Assembly (NCBI RefSeq): GCF_900172365.1
Contig: NZ_FWFJ01000002.1
Span: 124,001-188,000 of the forward strand
Source of the DNA: Roseovarius gaetbuli
GTDB lineage: Bacteria > Pseudomonadota > Alphaproteobacteria > Rhodobacterales > Rhodobacteraceae
DNA length: 64,000 bases
Direction of reading: 5' to 3'
Positions within the stretch are counted from its first letter, which is position 1, and each line of letters starts with the position of its first letter. Both the position numbers and the translations under genes were made by a program. Shown one piece after another: positions 44,529 to 53,703 of this stretch. Below the pieces are notes generated by a model that did not search any database, had not been told where the DNA came from, and saw nothing but the letters and a program-made list of their open reading frames with translations.

Positions 44529-46480
44529 GCCGCCGCCACCTCCGCTTCGGCCTCAAGGCGCACAAGCGCCGCGCCTGCCGTGACCTGTTCGCCCGCGGCG
44601 ACCAGAACCTCGGCCACCACACCGTCGCGCGCCGCCAAAAGCGAATGTTCCATCTTCATCGCCTCCAGCACCGCAAGCCGGTCGCCCTTGGCCACGCTCT
44701 GACCAGGGCGCGCAAAGACCGCCTTGACCAACCCCGGCATCGGCGCCTCGATCAGGGCGGTATCGCCCCCCGCCGTGCTGTCGCGCTCAAGCGGGTCGAT
44801 CACCTGAAAACTGACGCCGTATTGCGTGAACACGGTAATGTCAGAGGCGTAAACGGCCACCCGCGCCGCAGGTTGCCCATCAATCCGCCAGCCCGCTCCG
44901 ACGCGGCGCGCCTCAACCCGCTGACCTGCGATGTCAAGGTCATGCGCCCCGGCCCCAAGGCTGTGAAGGCGCACCTTGATCTCATCGTCATTGCGGCGCA
45001 ACACCACATCGCGCGCAAGCGGCGCCCAAAGCGCAAAGCCGGTCTCAGCGCCCGCTTTGTCCAAAAGCCCACAGGCCGCAAGGGCCGCCATGGCAACGCC
45101 TTCAGGCCCCGCCTCTGGCGCCACGACAAGCCTGTCAATGTCGCGCGCAATAAGCCCGGTATCGACATCGCCGACGCCAAATCCCTCGTGGCGCGCCAAG
45201 GCCCCGAGAAAGGCAAGGTTGGTCACCGTGCCCGCAACCTCGGTGCCTTCAAGGGCCGCCGCCAGACGGCGCAAGGCAATGGCGCGGGTCGGGCCGTGGG
45301 TGATCACCTTCGCGATCATCGGATCGTAAAACGGGCTGATTTCATCGCCTGCGCGCACGCCACTATCGGCGCGCACCCCTTCGGGAAAGCTGAGATGCGC
45401 CAGACGCCCGGTTGCGGGCAAGAACCCCTTCGGCACATCCTCGGCATAAAGGCGCGCCTCAAAGGCATGACCCATGATGGCAAGCTCGCCCTGCTGCTTT
45501 GGCAGAGGCTCGCCTGCGGCGACGCGCAACTGCCATTCCACCAGATCAACTCCGGTAATGGCCTCGGTCACCGGATGCTCGACCTGAAGGCGGGTGTTCA
45601 TCTCCATGAACCAAAAGCCATCGGGGCGCAGCCCACGGCTGCCATCGACGATGAATTCAACCGTGCCCGCGCCCTTGTATCCGATCGCCTCGGCGGCACG
45701 CACGGCGGCCTGCCCCATGGCGGCGCGCATCTCTTCGGTCATGCCCGGCGCCGGGGCCTCTTCGATCACCTTTTGGTGGCGGCGCTGCAACGAACAATCG
45801 CGCTCAAACAGATGCACCGCGCCCTGCCCGTCGCCAAAAACCTGCACCTCGATGTGGCGTGGCTTCTGGATGTATTTCTCGATCAAGACCGCCTCATTGC
45901 CAAAGGCGGTTTTCGCCTCGCTCTTGGCACTCTCAAGCGCCTCGGCAAACTCTTCTGCCCGCTCGACAAGACGCATGCCCTTGCCACCGCCCCCGGCCAC
46001 CGCCTTGATCAAAACTGGATAACCGATCGCATCCGCCGCCCCGGCAAGATGCTCGGGGTCCTGGTTCTTGCCGTGATAGCCCGGCACCACCGGAACCCCG
46101 GCCTTTTCCATCAAGACCTTGGCGGCATCCTTGAGCCCCATGGCGCGAATGGCATCCGCAGAGGGCCCGATAAAGACAAGCCCCGCCGCCTCGACCGCAT
46201 CCACAAATTCGGGGTTCTCGGACAAAAAGCCATAGCCGGGATGGATCGCCTGCGCGCCAGTCTCAAGCGCCGCCCGGATGATCACATCGCCGCGCAGATA
46301 ACTCTCGCCCGGGGCCGACCCGCCGATATGCACCGCCCTGTCGGCCATCGCCACATGCTTCGCATCCCGGTCGGCGTCGGAATGGACCGCCACAACCTCA
46401 ACCCCCATCGCCTGCGCCGAGGCAATCACCCGACAGGCAATCTCGCCCCGGTTCGCCATCAATATCCGCTCAAACATCAT
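44525..46480 (-). CDS. liuD: Methylcrotonyl-CoA carboxylase, biotin-containing alpha subunit
   Basis: A 651-aa protein with biotin carboxylase (residues 1 to about 450; GGGGKGM ATP loop, RDCSLQRRHQKVIEEAPAP) and a C-terminal biotinyl domain with EAMKMEH, where Lys609 is the biotin site. It carboxylates 3-methylcrotonyl-CoA together with the LiuB carboxyltransferase encoded upstream. Biotin would be attached by BirA (21.0-21.8 kb). The propionyl-CoA carboxylase subunit is similar, but the neighbouring liu genes favour MCC. Confidence 0.93.
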   Translation of the reverse strand: MMFERILMANRGEIACRVIASAQAMGVEVVAVHSDADRDAKHVAMADRAVHIGGSAPGESYLRGDVIIRAALETGAQAIHPGYGFLSENPEFVDAVEAAGLVFIGPSADAIRAMGLKDAAKVLMEKAGVPVVPGYHGKNQDPEHLAGAADAIGYPVLIKAVAGGGGKGMRLVERAEEFAEALESAKSEAKTAFGNEAVLIEKYIQKPRHIEVQVFGDGQGAVHLFERDCSLQRRHQKVIEEAPAPGMTEEMRAAMGQAAVRAAEAIGYKGAGTVEFIVDGSRGLRPDGFWFMEMNTRLQVEHPVTEAITGVDLVEWQLRVAAGEPLPKQQGELAIMGHAFEARLYAEDVPKGFLPATGRLAHLSFPEGVRADSGVRAGDEISPFYDPMIAKVITHGPTRAIALRRLAAALEGTEVAGTVTNLAFLGALARHEGFGVGDVDTGLIARDIDRLVVAPEAGPEGVAMAALAACGLLDKAGAETGFALWAPLARDVVLRRNDDEIKVRLHSLGAGAHDLDIAGQRVEARRVGAGWRIDGQPAARVAVYASDITVFTQYGVSFQVIDPLERDSTAGGDTALIEAPMPGLVKAVFARPGQSVAKGDRLAVLEAMKMEHSLLAARDGVVAEVLVAAGEQVTAGAALVRLEAEAEVAAA

Positions 46481-46516
46481 CGCCCCTTTCGCTCCTCGCC
46501 AAGCCCGAGCCCATGG

Positions 46517-46538
46517 CTTCTTCTTGGCTCAAATACTC
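46517..46538 (-). repeat. Variant copy of the GAGTATTT intergenic element between liuB and liuD
   Basis: On the minus strand this reads GAGTATTTGAGCCAAGAAG. It shares the GAGTATTT head with the other copies but diverges after it. It lies in the 88-base gap between liuB and liuD, about 40 bases before the liuD start. Confidence 0.4.
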
Positions 46539-46568
46539 AAATTCCACATCCGCCCAACAAAACAGCGC

Positions 46569-48173
46569 TCACATCCGAAAGACGCCAAACCGCGTCTCCT
46601 CAATCGGCGCGCAGAGCGCGGCGCTCAGACTTAGCGCCAGAACTTCACGGGTCTTGCGCGGATCGACGATGCCGTCATCCCAAAGCCGCGCACTGGCATA
46701 GAGCGGATGACTCTGGCGCTCGAACATCTCGACGGTGGGTTGCTTGAAGGCGGCCTCTTCCTCGGCCGACCACTCCCCGCCCTTGCGCTCGATCGAATCG
46801 CGCTTGACGGTGGCCAGCACGCCGGCCGCCTGTTCGCCGCCCATCACGCTGATCCGGCTGTTGGGCCAGCTCCACATGAAGCGCGGCTGATAGGCGCGCC
46901 CCGACATGCCGTAGTTGCCCGCCCCGAACGATCCGCCAACCACCATGGTCACTTTGGGCACATTCGTCGTCGCCACCGCCGTCACCATCTTGGCACCATG
47001 GCGCGCGATGCCCTCGTTCTCGTATTTGCGCCCGACCATAAAGCCGGTGATATTTTGCAAGAATACCAGCGGGATCTTGCGCTGTGAACAAAGCTCGACG
47101 AAATGCGCGCCCTTCTGCGCGGCCTCGGAAAACAGCACGCCGTTATTGGCCACGATCCCCACCGGACAACCCTTGAGATGGGCAAAGCCCGTGACAAGCG
47201 TCTCGCCAAAGCGCGGTTTGAACTCGTCAAAGCGGCTGCCATCGACGACCCGTGCGATCACCTCGCGGATGTCATAGGGCGTGCGCAGATCACCCGGCAC
47301 CACGCCAAGCAACTCTTCGGGGTCATAGGCCGGTTCTTCGGGGCTGGCCCAGTTCACGGTTGCGGGCTTTGAGCGGTTCAACGAACCAACCGCCTGACGC
47401 GCCAGTGCCAAAGCATGCGCATCATCCTCGGCCAGGTAATCGGCCACGCCCGAGAGGCGCGTGTGCACGTCGCCGCCACCCAGGTCCTCGGCGCTCACCA
47501 CCTCGCCGGTGGCGGCCTTGACCAGAGGCGGTCCGGCGAGAAAGATCGTGCCCTGCTCACGCACGATGATCGTGACATCGCTCATCGCGGGCACATAGGC
47601 GCCCCCGGCGGTGCACGATCCCATGACCACGGCGATCTGGGCAATGCCCTTGGCGCTCATCCGTGCCTGGTTATAGAAAATCCGCCCGAAATGGTCACGA
47701 TCCGGGAAGACCTCATCCTGATTGGGCAGGTTGGCGCCGCCGCTATCGACCAGATAGATACAGGGCAGATGACATTCCTCGGCAATCTCCTGGGCGCGCA
47801 GGTGCTTTTTGACCGTCATCGGGTAATAGGTGCCGCCCTTCACGGTGGCGTCATTGCACACGATCATGCAGTCTATTCCCTGCACGCGGCCGACGCCCGC
47901 AATCACCCCGGCACAGGGCGCGGCCCCGTCATAAAGCCCATGCGCCGCCGTGGCGCCGATTTCAAGAAACGGCGATCCGGGATCAAGCAGGTTGGCCACC
48001 CGGTCGCGCGGCGCCATCTTGCCCCGGCTCAAGTGACGTTCGCGCGCGGCCTCGCCGCCGCCCGCCGCCGCAAGGGCCGCAGCCTCTGCAACCACGCCAA
48101 GGGCCGCAAGATGCGCCTCGCGATTGGCCCGAAAACCCTCTGATCCGGGCAGTGCCGATGTGCCTAGCTTCAT
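46569..48173 (-). CDS. liuB: Methylcrotonyl-CoA carboxylase, carboxyltransferase beta subunit
   Basis: A 534-aa carboxyltransferase with two crotonase-type halves. [32 protein letters not shown] and [40 protein letters not shown] are MCC-beta hallmarks. ATG 48173 was chosen because AGGAG lies 8 bases before it; ATG 48179 is too close to the RBS. It starts the minus-strand liu run and is divergent from ompW. Confidence 0.95.
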   Translation of the reverse strand: MKLGTSALPGSEGFRANREAHLAALGVVAEAAALAAAGGGEAARERHLSRGKMAPRDRVANLLDPGSPFLEIGATAAHGLYDGAAPCAGVIAGVGRVQGIDCMIVCNDATVKGGTYYPMTVKKHLRAQEIAEECHLPCIYLVDSGGANLPNQDEVFPDRDHFGRIFYNQARMSAKGIAQIAVVMGSCTAGGAYVPAMSDVTIIVREQGTIFLAGPPLVKAATGEVVSAEDLGGGDVHTRLSGVADYLAEDDAHALALARQAVGSLNRSKPATVNWASPEEPAYDPEELLGVVPGDLRTPYDIREVIARVVDGSRFDEFKPRFGETLVTGFAHLKGCPVGIVANNGVLFSEAAQKGAHFVELCSQRKIPLVFLQNITGFMVGRKYENEGIARHGAKMVTAVATTNVPKVTMVVGGSFGAGNYGMSGRAYQPRFMWSWPNSRISVMGGEQAAGVLATVKRDSIERKGGEWSAEEEAAFKQPTVEMFERQSHPLYASARLWDDGIVDPRKTREVLALSLSAALCAPIEETRFGVFRM

Positions 48174-48262
48174 CCCCATAACTCCTGACTTGCCGGGCGT
48201 GCAACGCGTCGCACCCTCCCGTCTGTTGCATTTTTGCCGCAACGCGGCATCCGCCGCGCAAT

Positions 48263-48276
48263 TTGACTCACATCAA
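48263..48276 (+). promoter_or_regulatory. FNR/FnrL-type box upstream of ompW
   Basis: TTGACTCACATCAA matches the TTGA-N6-TCAA FNR consensus exactly. It lies 58 bases before the ompW ATG, in the divergent gap with liuB, and suggests activation under low oxygen. Confidence 0.75.
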
Positions 48277-48334
48277 AGTGATCACGGCGATTCCTGCGCA
48301 ATGTGCCGCAAGTTTTCAAAGGAACGGAAAGACC

Positions 48335-48952
48335 ATGAAAAAGATAACAGCCCTCACCCTCGCTGCGGCACTTGCCTGCACCGCCGCTCCCGTCCTCGCC
48401 CAATCCCAGGGCGACTTCACCGTCGGTCTCGGCATTGGCGCCGTTCTGCCCAAGGACAACAACGGTGTGCTTGCGGGCGGCACCGTTCCGGTTGACGTTC
48501 AGGAAGGCTACAGCCTGACCATCACCGGCGAATATTTCATCCGCGACAACCTTGGCATCGAATTGCTGGCGGCCTGGCCGTTCGAGCACGACATCAAGAG
48601 CAATGGCACCAAGATCGGCACGGTCAAGCACCTGCCGCCCACCCTGTCGCTGCAATACCACTTCGCCAACAGCTCGCCCATCACGCCCTTCCTCGGCGCG
48701 GGTATCAACTATACCACCTTCGTCGAAGACAAGGCCGTCGGCCCGCTTGCAGGCAATTCGCTCAGCGTGGATGATTCCTGGGGCCTCGCCCTGCATGCCG
48801 GTCTGGACTATGAAATCAGCCCAAGCGGTTCGCTGCGCGCCGATGTCCGCTGGATCGACATCGAGTCCGACGTCAAGCTGAATGGCGTCAACATCGGCAA
48901 GGTCAAGGTTGACCCCTGGGTGCTTGGTGTGGCTTACGTCCACAAGTTCTGA
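48335..48952 (+). CDS. ompW: OmpW family outer membrane protein
   Basis: A 205-aa protein with a Sec signal peptide (MKKITALTLAAALACTAAPVLAQ) and an eight-strand beta-barrel. FTVGLGIGAVLPKDN at the N-terminus, the central HLPPTLSLQYHF, and the aromatic C-terminus VAYVHKF fit OmpW. Members form narrow hydrophobic channels. The start is ATG 48335; an upstream in-frame ATG at 48263 overlaps the FNR box. Expression in other bacteria is oxygen-responsive, matching the FNR box here. A terminator follows. Confidence 0.92.
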   Translation: MKKITALTLAAALACTAAPVLAQSQGDFTVGLGIGAVLPKDNNGVLAGGTVPVDVQEGYSLTITGEYFIRDNLGIELLAAWPFEHDIKSNGTKIGTVKHLPPTLSLQYHFANSSPITPFLGAGINYTTFVEDKAVGPLAGNSLSVDDSWGLALHAGLDYEISPSGSLRADVRWIDIESDVKLNGVNIGKVKVDPWVLGVAYVHKF

Positions 48953-48976
48953 GGCACTCCGCCACACGACTGGAAC

Positions 48977-49006
48977 AGGGCCGGGCATCGCACCGGCCCT
49001 TTTTCT
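48977..49006 (+). terminator. Rho-independent terminator after ompW
   Basis: AGGGCCGG (48977-48984) pairs with CCGGCCCT (48993-49000), with an 8-base loop, followed by TTTTTCT. Confidence 0.88.
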
Positions 49007-49020
49007 GTGCAACACGCCGG

Positions 49021-50598
49021 TCATTGCGCCACCTCGGCCGCCGCACGCGCCTTGAGGTCCTTGCGGATCACCTTGCCAGTCACGGTCATCGGCAAAGCCT
49101 CAATAAAAGAGATTTCCCTTGGGTATGAATAGGTTGCAAGGCGCTCTTTAACGTAGGCTTGCAACTCTGCGGCCAAAGAGACCGAGGCCTCGATGCCGGG
49201 TTTGAGCACCACATAGGCCTTGACGATCTCGGTCCTCACCGGGTCGGGCTTGCCCACCACACCAACGGTCGCAACGGCATTGTGGGTCAAAAGACAATCC
49301 TCGATCTCGGCCGGGCCGATGCGGTAGCCGGCACTGGTGATCACGTCATCCTCGCGCCCGACAAAGCGCAGATAGTCATCCTCCCAAATGCCGCGATCCC
49401 CGGTCAGCATCCAATCGCCGTGAAACTTCTCGGCCGTCTGCTCCGGTTTGTTCCAATATTCCAGCATCATAGAGGCCGAACCTCGCCTGATTGCGACATC
49501 GCCCTCGGCCTGCGTGGGCGCGCCGTTTTCATCCAGAACCGCCAAATCATGGCCGGGCACCGCCTTCCCGAGGCAGCCCGGCTTCGGGCTGAAGAGGGCC
49601 GCGCAGGAGCTGGCCACCATGTTGCATTCGGTCTGGCCGTAAAACTCGTTGATCATCAGGCCAAAGGCTCGCCGCCCCCAATCGAGCATCTCCGCCCCAA
49701 GCGGTTCGCCACCGCTGGCGACGCTGCGCAGGCCCGCAATATGACTGTCTTGCGCCTTCAAAAGCCGCAGGGCCGTCGGCGGGAAAAACACATTCTTTAC
49801 ATGACCTTTCCGAATGATCCTCATGCAGTCGTCAACGCCGAACTTCGCCATGCGCGCCGCCACGACCGGCACCCCGATCGCCAGCCCCGGCATCAGCACG
49901 TCAAACAATCCGCCGATCCAGGCCCAGTCGGCCGGCGTCCAGAGACAATCGCCGGGCTGACCGAGAAAATCATGGCTGATCTCGACCCCCGGCAGATGAC
50001 CCATCAATACGCGATGGCCGTGCAGCGCCCCCTTGGGCGCGCCGGTGGTGCCGCTGGTATAGATCAACACCGCCGGTTCCTCGGCCCCCGTATCGACAGT
50101 CTCATACCGCCCGTCGGGCAGCGCGCAGGCCTCGGGCACAAGCGCCTCGACCTGTGCAAGACCGGCCAAAAGCCCGACCCCATCGGCATCGGTGACAATC
50201 ACCCTGGCCCCGGCATCGCCGACCCGGCTTGACAGGGCGTCATGCTTGAAGAGTTTGAACAAAGGTATTGAAATCGCGCCAATTTTCCAGATCGCGATAT
50301 GGGCCGCCGCGCACCACGCGCCTTGGCTGCGCAGCACGCCAACACGATCACCGCGCGTCACGCCACGCGCCACCAAGGCAAGCGCCAGCCGATCCGCCAT
50401 GCTGCGCAGCTCGCCATAGGTTATATCGCGCGCGCCTTCACCCGAGAGATCGACAATCGCGACCTGCTCGGGCATCCGCGTCGCCCAGTCGTCGCACACC
50501 TGCACCGCCATGTTCAGCCGCGCCGGGATGTCCCAGGCAAAGCCGTCACAAAGCGCCGCATAAGGCGCTTCTTGCAGGGTCGGGCGCATCTCGGTCAT
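49021..50598 (-). CDS. AMP-dependent acyl-CoA synthetase
   Basis: A 525-aa ANL-superfamily enzyme. The P-loop LIYTSGTTGAPKG, the adenine motif NEFYGQTECN and the hinge/ATP motif DWMLTGDRGIWEDDYLRFVGREDDVI are complete, and TVTGKVIRKDLK near the end carries the catalytic lysine. It resembles medium-chain acyl-CoA synthetases. It probably activates a short branched acid or medium-chain acid to feed the adjacent acyl-CoA dehydrogenase. It overlaps the 101-aa gene upstream by 4 bases. Exact substrate unknown. Confidence 0.9.
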   Translation of the reverse strand: MTEMRPTLQEAPYAALCDGFAWDIPARLNMAVQVCDDWATRMPEQVAIVDLSGEGARDITYGELRSMADRLALALVARGVTRGDRVGVLRSQGAWCAAAHIAIWKIGAISIPLFKLFKHDALSSRVGDAGARVIVTDADGVGLLAGLAQVEALVPEACALPDGRYETVDTGAEEPAVLIYTSGTTGAPKGALHGHRVLMGHLPGVEISHDFLGQPGDCLWTPADWAWIGGLFDVLMPGLAIGVPVVAARMAKFGVDDCMRIIRKGHVKNVFFPPTALRLLKAQDSHIAGLRSVASGGEPLGAEMLDWGRRAFGLMINEFYGQTECNMVASSCAALFSPKPGCLGKAVPGHDLAVLDENGAPTQAEGDVAIRRGSASMMLEYWNKPEQTAEKFHGDWMLTGDRGIWEDDYLRFVGREDDVITSAGYRIGPAEIEDCLLTHNAVATVGVVGKPDPVRTEIVKAYVVLKPGIEASVSLAAELQAYVKERLATYSYPREISFIEALPMTVTGKVIRKDLKARAAAEVAQ

Positions 50599-50900
50599 GA
50601 TTGCCTCTCAAGGCGGTTGGCATGGGCAAGCCGCCCATAGGCATCGACGAAATACTCAAACCGCGCGCCGCCGCGCAGATCACAGGCCACCACCAGCCAG
50701 AGCCCCTCGCTTTGCGCCGGGCGCGCCGCACAGTCAGAGCGCGTGGCCCCCGCGCCCGCCTCGGCCAAATAGCGCACGGCAAAGCGTTCGATCACCTCGG
50801 TTTCGGTCGTGCCCACGCTTCGCCCGCCCAGCATCAACCCGATGCCGGCCACCGCCGCCACCAGGGCCATCACGGGCACAAAGAGCATCCAGCGCGGCAT
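50595..50900 (-). CDS. Small membrane-anchored protein of unknown function
   Basis: A 101-aa protein with one N-terminal helix (MLFVPVMALVAAVAGIGLMLG) and a periplasmic part of about 75 residues with two Cys (RSDCAARP and VVACDLRGG). No family recognised. It lies 4 bases after the LprI-like gene and overlaps the acyl-CoA synthetase gene (ATGA). Confidence 0.72.
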   Translation of the reverse strand: MPRWMLFVPVMALVAAVAGIGLMLGGRSVGTTETEVIERFAVRYLAEAGAGATRSDCAARPAQSEGLWLVVACDLRGGARFEYFVDAYGRLAHANRLERQS

Positions 50901-50904
50901 GGCG

Positions 50905-51390
50905 TCACTCGCCCAACACGCCGTCGGTCAAATAGAGGGTCTGGCGCGCGGTTTCATGCAAATGACAGCTGACAGCCGCCGGACCACCGCCCGTTCCTCC
51001 GCCCCATTGTGAGCGTTCAAAGTCGCATTTCGCATCGCGAAACCCGATCCAGGCGCGCTGCATCGCCAAGAGCGCCTCGGCCTGTTTCGGCGCATGGCTG
51101 GCATAGCTCTCGGCCTCGGCATCCTGCGCACGCAACCGGGTGCGCAGGTCCTTGTAAACCACGTTCAGCCGCGCATCCCACCATTGCCGTTCGCGATCGG
51201 CACAGGCCCCCATGCCGACGGTGGTATAGCCGCCGGGCGTGGCCTCGATGCAGAGTTCGGCCGCACCGCCCGCACATTCCTCGCCGCCCCCGGCCGCAAG
51301 ACAGGCGGTGACCGGGGCAATATCAAACACCAGATCCTGCGCCGCCAATGGCGCGGGCAAAAGCACAAGCGCGGCGATCAGGCGTTTCAT
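50905..51390 (-). CDS. LprI/DUF1311 family secreted protein
   Basis: A 161-aa protein with a signal peptide (cleavage near residue 18, PLAAQD) and a Cys-rich mature domain. [15 protein letters not shown]...[17 protein letters not shown] is the DUF1311 (lysozyme inhibitor LprI) motif. Known members protect against lysozyme or serve as surface proteins; function here is unproven. It overlaps liuA by 4 bases (ATGA). Confidence 0.82.
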   Translation of the reverse strand: MKRLIAALVLLPAPLAAQDLVFDIAPVTACLAAGGGEECAGGAAELCIEATPGGYTTVGMGACADRERQWWDARLNVVYKDLRTRLRAQDAEAESYASHAPKQAEALLAMQRAWIGFRDAKCDFERSQWGGGTGGGPAAVSCHLHETARQTLYLTDGVLGE

Positions 51391-52550
51391 GCCATCGCCC
51401 CCATAAGTTCCCGACCGATCAGCATGCGGCGGATTTCCGAGGTGCCGGCGCCGATTTCCATCAGCTTGGCATCGCGGAACAATCGCCCGACAGGCGCGTC
51501 ATTCAGGAAACCCGCGCCGCCCATGGCCTGCACCGCCTGATGGGCCTGTTTCATCGCCTCTTCCGAGGCATAAAGACAACAGGCGGCGGCATCCTGACGG
51601 GTGACATCGCCCCGGTCACAGGCCTTGGCGACCTCGTAAACATAGGCGCGGGCCGAATTCATCGCGGTGTACATATCGGCGATCTTGCCCTGCATCAGCT
51701 GGAAGCTGCCAATCGGCTGGCCGAATTGTTTGCGCTCGGCGAGATAGGGCATGATTTCATCCAGACAGGCGGCCATGATGCCGGTGCCGATGCCTGCAAG
51801 CACCACCCGTTCGTAATCCAGCCCCGACATCAAAACGCGCACGCCGCGCCCCTCTTCGCCAAGGATGTTTTCAAACGGCACCTCGACGTCGTCAAAGATC
51901 AACTCGGCGGTGTTGCTGCCGCGCATGCCAAGCTTGTCGAAATGCGGGCTGGTGCTGAACCCTGTCATGCTTTTCTCGATCAAAAAGGCGGTGATGCCCT
52001 TGCTGCCGGCCTCGGGGTCGGTCTTGGCGTAAACCACCAAAGTGTCGGCATCCGGGCCGTTGGTGATCCAGTATTTGCTGCCATTGAGCTTGAAGTGATC
52101 GTTGCGCTTTTCTGCGCGCAACTTCATCGACACCACATCGCTTCCGGCGCCCGCCTCTGACATGGCAAGCGCGCCTACATGGGTCCCCGAGACGAGCCCC
52201 GGCAGGTACTTCGCCTTTTGCTCGGGCGTCCCGTTCAGCTTGATCTGATTGACGCAGAGGTTGGAATGCGCGCCATAGCTCAGCGAGACAGAGGCCGAAG
52301 CGCGCGCGATTTCCTCGACCGCGATCACATGCGCGAGGTAAGACATGCCGACGCCGCCAAACTCTTCGGGCACGGTGATGCCCAAAAGGCCGAGATCGCC
52401 CATTTCTTTCCAGAGGTCGTTGGGAAAGGCGTTGCTGGTGTCGATCTCTGCCGCCATCGGCTTGACGCGCTCCTGCGCCCAGCGATGCACCATCTCGCGC
52501 AGGGCATCCACATCCTCGCCCAGATCGAATTGCATGACTGCGTTGAACAT
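51387..52550 (-). CDS. liuA: Isovaleryl-CoA dehydrogenase
   Basis: A 387-aa acyl-CoA dehydrogenase. [20 protein letters not shown] and [18 protein letters not shown] are the FAD-binding strands, and Glu247 in [13 protein letters not shown] is the catalytic base at the position specific to isovaleryl-CoA dehydrogenases; [16 protein letters not shown] and [32 protein letters not shown] complete the signature. It performs the first oxidation in leucine degradation, feeding LiuB/LiuD. A 14-bp palindrome just upstream may be its operator. Confidence 0.93.
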   Translation of the reverse strand: MFNAVMQFDLGEDVDALREMVHRWAQERVKPMAAEIDTSNAFPNDLWKEMGDLGLLGITVPEEFGGVGMSYLAHVIAVEEIARASASVSLSYGAHSNLCVNQIKLNGTPEQKAKYLPGLVSGTHVGALAMSEAGAGSDVVSMKLRAEKRNDHFKLNGSKYWITNGPDADTLVVYAKTDPEAGSKGITAFLIEKSMTGFSTSPHFDKLGMRGSNTAELIFDDVEVPFENILGEEGRGVRVLMSGLDYERVVLAGIGTGIMAACLDEIMPYLAERKQFGQPIGSFQLMQGKIADMYTAMNSARAYVYEVAKACDRGDVTRQDAAACCLYASEEAMKQAHQAVQAMGGAGFLNDAPVGRLFRDAKLMEIGAGTSEIRRMLIGRELMGAMA

Positions 52551-52578
52551 CGCCCTCTCCCTCTTCGTCGGAATTTAT

Positions 52579-52592
52579 TGAACACTTGTTCA
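52579..52592 (-). promoter_or_regulatory. Palindromic operator candidate upstream of liuA
   Basis: TGAACACTTGTTCA is a 6-2-6 perfect inverted repeat 28 bases before the liuA ATG, within an AT-rich island. The form is typical of TetR-type repressor sites. No regulator gene is nearby. Confidence 0.55.
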
Positions 52593-52634
52593 TTTTATAG
52601 CCACACATCCCGAGTCGGGTCAACAGGCTTGCCC

Positions 52635-53141
52635 CTAACCGCGTGCGGCGTTTAGCCTTGGGTCAAGGACAAAGGGCGTCTGGCTCAGGTTCTGAAAGGT
52701 CTCGGGCACCATCGGCGCAAGGAAAATCAGGTTCCAGCTTTGGCGCGAGACCGCCGAAGGGATCACGATGATGCCATGTGTCTGCAACTGTTCTGCGCCC
52801 CATGCGCGCCGCTCTGGCGTGGCGTTGCCGGGGTCAAGCCAGCCCAGATCGGGAAAATCCTCGGGCGCAAACACCTTGACGCGGGTCGGATCGGCGACCT
52901 GAAAGGCGGTCATTACGTGGGGTTGCGTGTCAAGCACGCGAAAGCCCTTGTGCACCGCCACTTCGAGGATTGCGGTGCTTGGATCAAGCGCGCAATAGAC
53001 CGCCCGCGTGCCAACCGGGTTCCAGCGGCCACCGGCCTGAAAAGCGCCCTCGCCGCCCGACCATGTCGGCGCGTGCTTCGCCCGGTCAAGCCGGTGCGCC
53101 CAGACACCACCCCCGCCGAGGGCTTCGGGCAGCGGCGTCAC
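52635..53141 (-). CDS. RES-domain toxin (NAD+-degrading family)
   Basis: A 168-aa RES-domain protein. AGGRWNPVGTRAVYCALDPSTAILEV (residues 36-61) is the hallmark, with Glu60, and Ser129 in VIPSAV; Arg17 is the probable third member of the Arg-Glu-Ser set. RES toxins use NAD+ as substrate, either degrading it or ADP-ribosylating a target. The gene is 4-base overlapped (ATGA) by the upstream antitoxin gene, forming a type II toxin-antitoxin pair. Confidence 0.9.
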   Translation of the reverse strand: MTPLPEALGGGGVWAHRLDRAKHAPTWSGGEGAFQAGGRWNPVGTRAVYCALDPSTAILEVAVHKGFRVLDTQPHVMTAFQVADPTRVKVFAPEDFPDLGWLDPGNATPERRAWGAEQLQTHGIIVIPSAVSRQSWNLIFLAPMVPETFQNLSQTPFVLDPRLNAARG

Positions 53142-53590
53142 AGATAGACGCCGTAATCAATCTGGCGCAACACCCGGTCGACAAGCGCCGCCCCGATGAA
53201 GGTATCCAAAAGGTCGATCGGGCGCTGACCGTCAAGCGCCATCTGTTCGCTGCGCATCCAGTCAAGCGCCGCGTCGCGCCCGCCGAATACATCCTCGGCC
53301 CGCGTCAGAAGGATAGCGAAGAGCACGAGTTGCGAGCTGACCCCGCTGGACAAAGGGCGCTCGGCCCCCTTGAGGCGTTTGAGCTGTGAGACGCTGATCG
53401 CAAGGATCTCGGCCCACGTCCGATCCGGCAATTCGGCCAGAGCCGTGCGGAAGCTGGCCAGCATCTTGGCAGGCAGGCCCTTTTCAATCTCGCGGTGCAC
53501 GTCGAATGCGGTGCGCGGCGCCGGACCCTTGCGGTCCAGGTACTTCCAGGAATGTTCAAGTTCTTCGCGGCTGGCGATGTCGAACGGCAT
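53138..53590 (-). CDS. Xre/MbcA/ParS-type antitoxin (DUF2384)
   Basis: A 150-aa antitoxin of the RES-Xre class. The central helix-turn-helix-like part includes LPDRTWAEILAISVSQLKRLK, and the C-terminal DUF2384 part AEDVFGGRDAALDWMRSEQMALDGQRPIDLL, with the toxin-capping tail after it. ATG 53590 was chosen; a longer frame from 53677 would run through the candidate operator. It is encoded before the toxin gene, the usual order. Confidence 0.88.
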   Translation of the reverse strand: MPFDIASREELEHSWKYLDRKGPAPRTAFDVHREIEKGLPAKMLASFRTALAELPDRTWAEILAISVSQLKRLKGAERPLSSGVSSQLVLFAILLTRAEDVFGGRDAALDWMRSEQMALDGQRPIDLLDTFIGAALVDRVLRQIDYGVYL

Positions 53591-53662
53591 GGCTTGACCC
53601 TTTGATATCTCGGCACATCCCCTCGGGGTGGCCGTGCTTGGGGGATGACCCCGCAATGAAGG

Positions 53663-53695
53663 GATCATTTGAGCCAATCAATTAGATCATTTTGA
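53663..53695 (-). promoter_or_regulatory. Direct repeats, candidate operator of the RES-Xre pair
   Basis: GATCATTTGA (53663-53672) recurs as GATCATTTTGA (53685-53695). The starts are 22 bases apart, two helical turns, in an AT-rich stretch 72-105 bases before the antitoxin ATG. Autoregulation through such repeats is usual for these modules. Confidence 0.45.
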
Positions 53696-53703
53696 CCTCA
53701 AAG

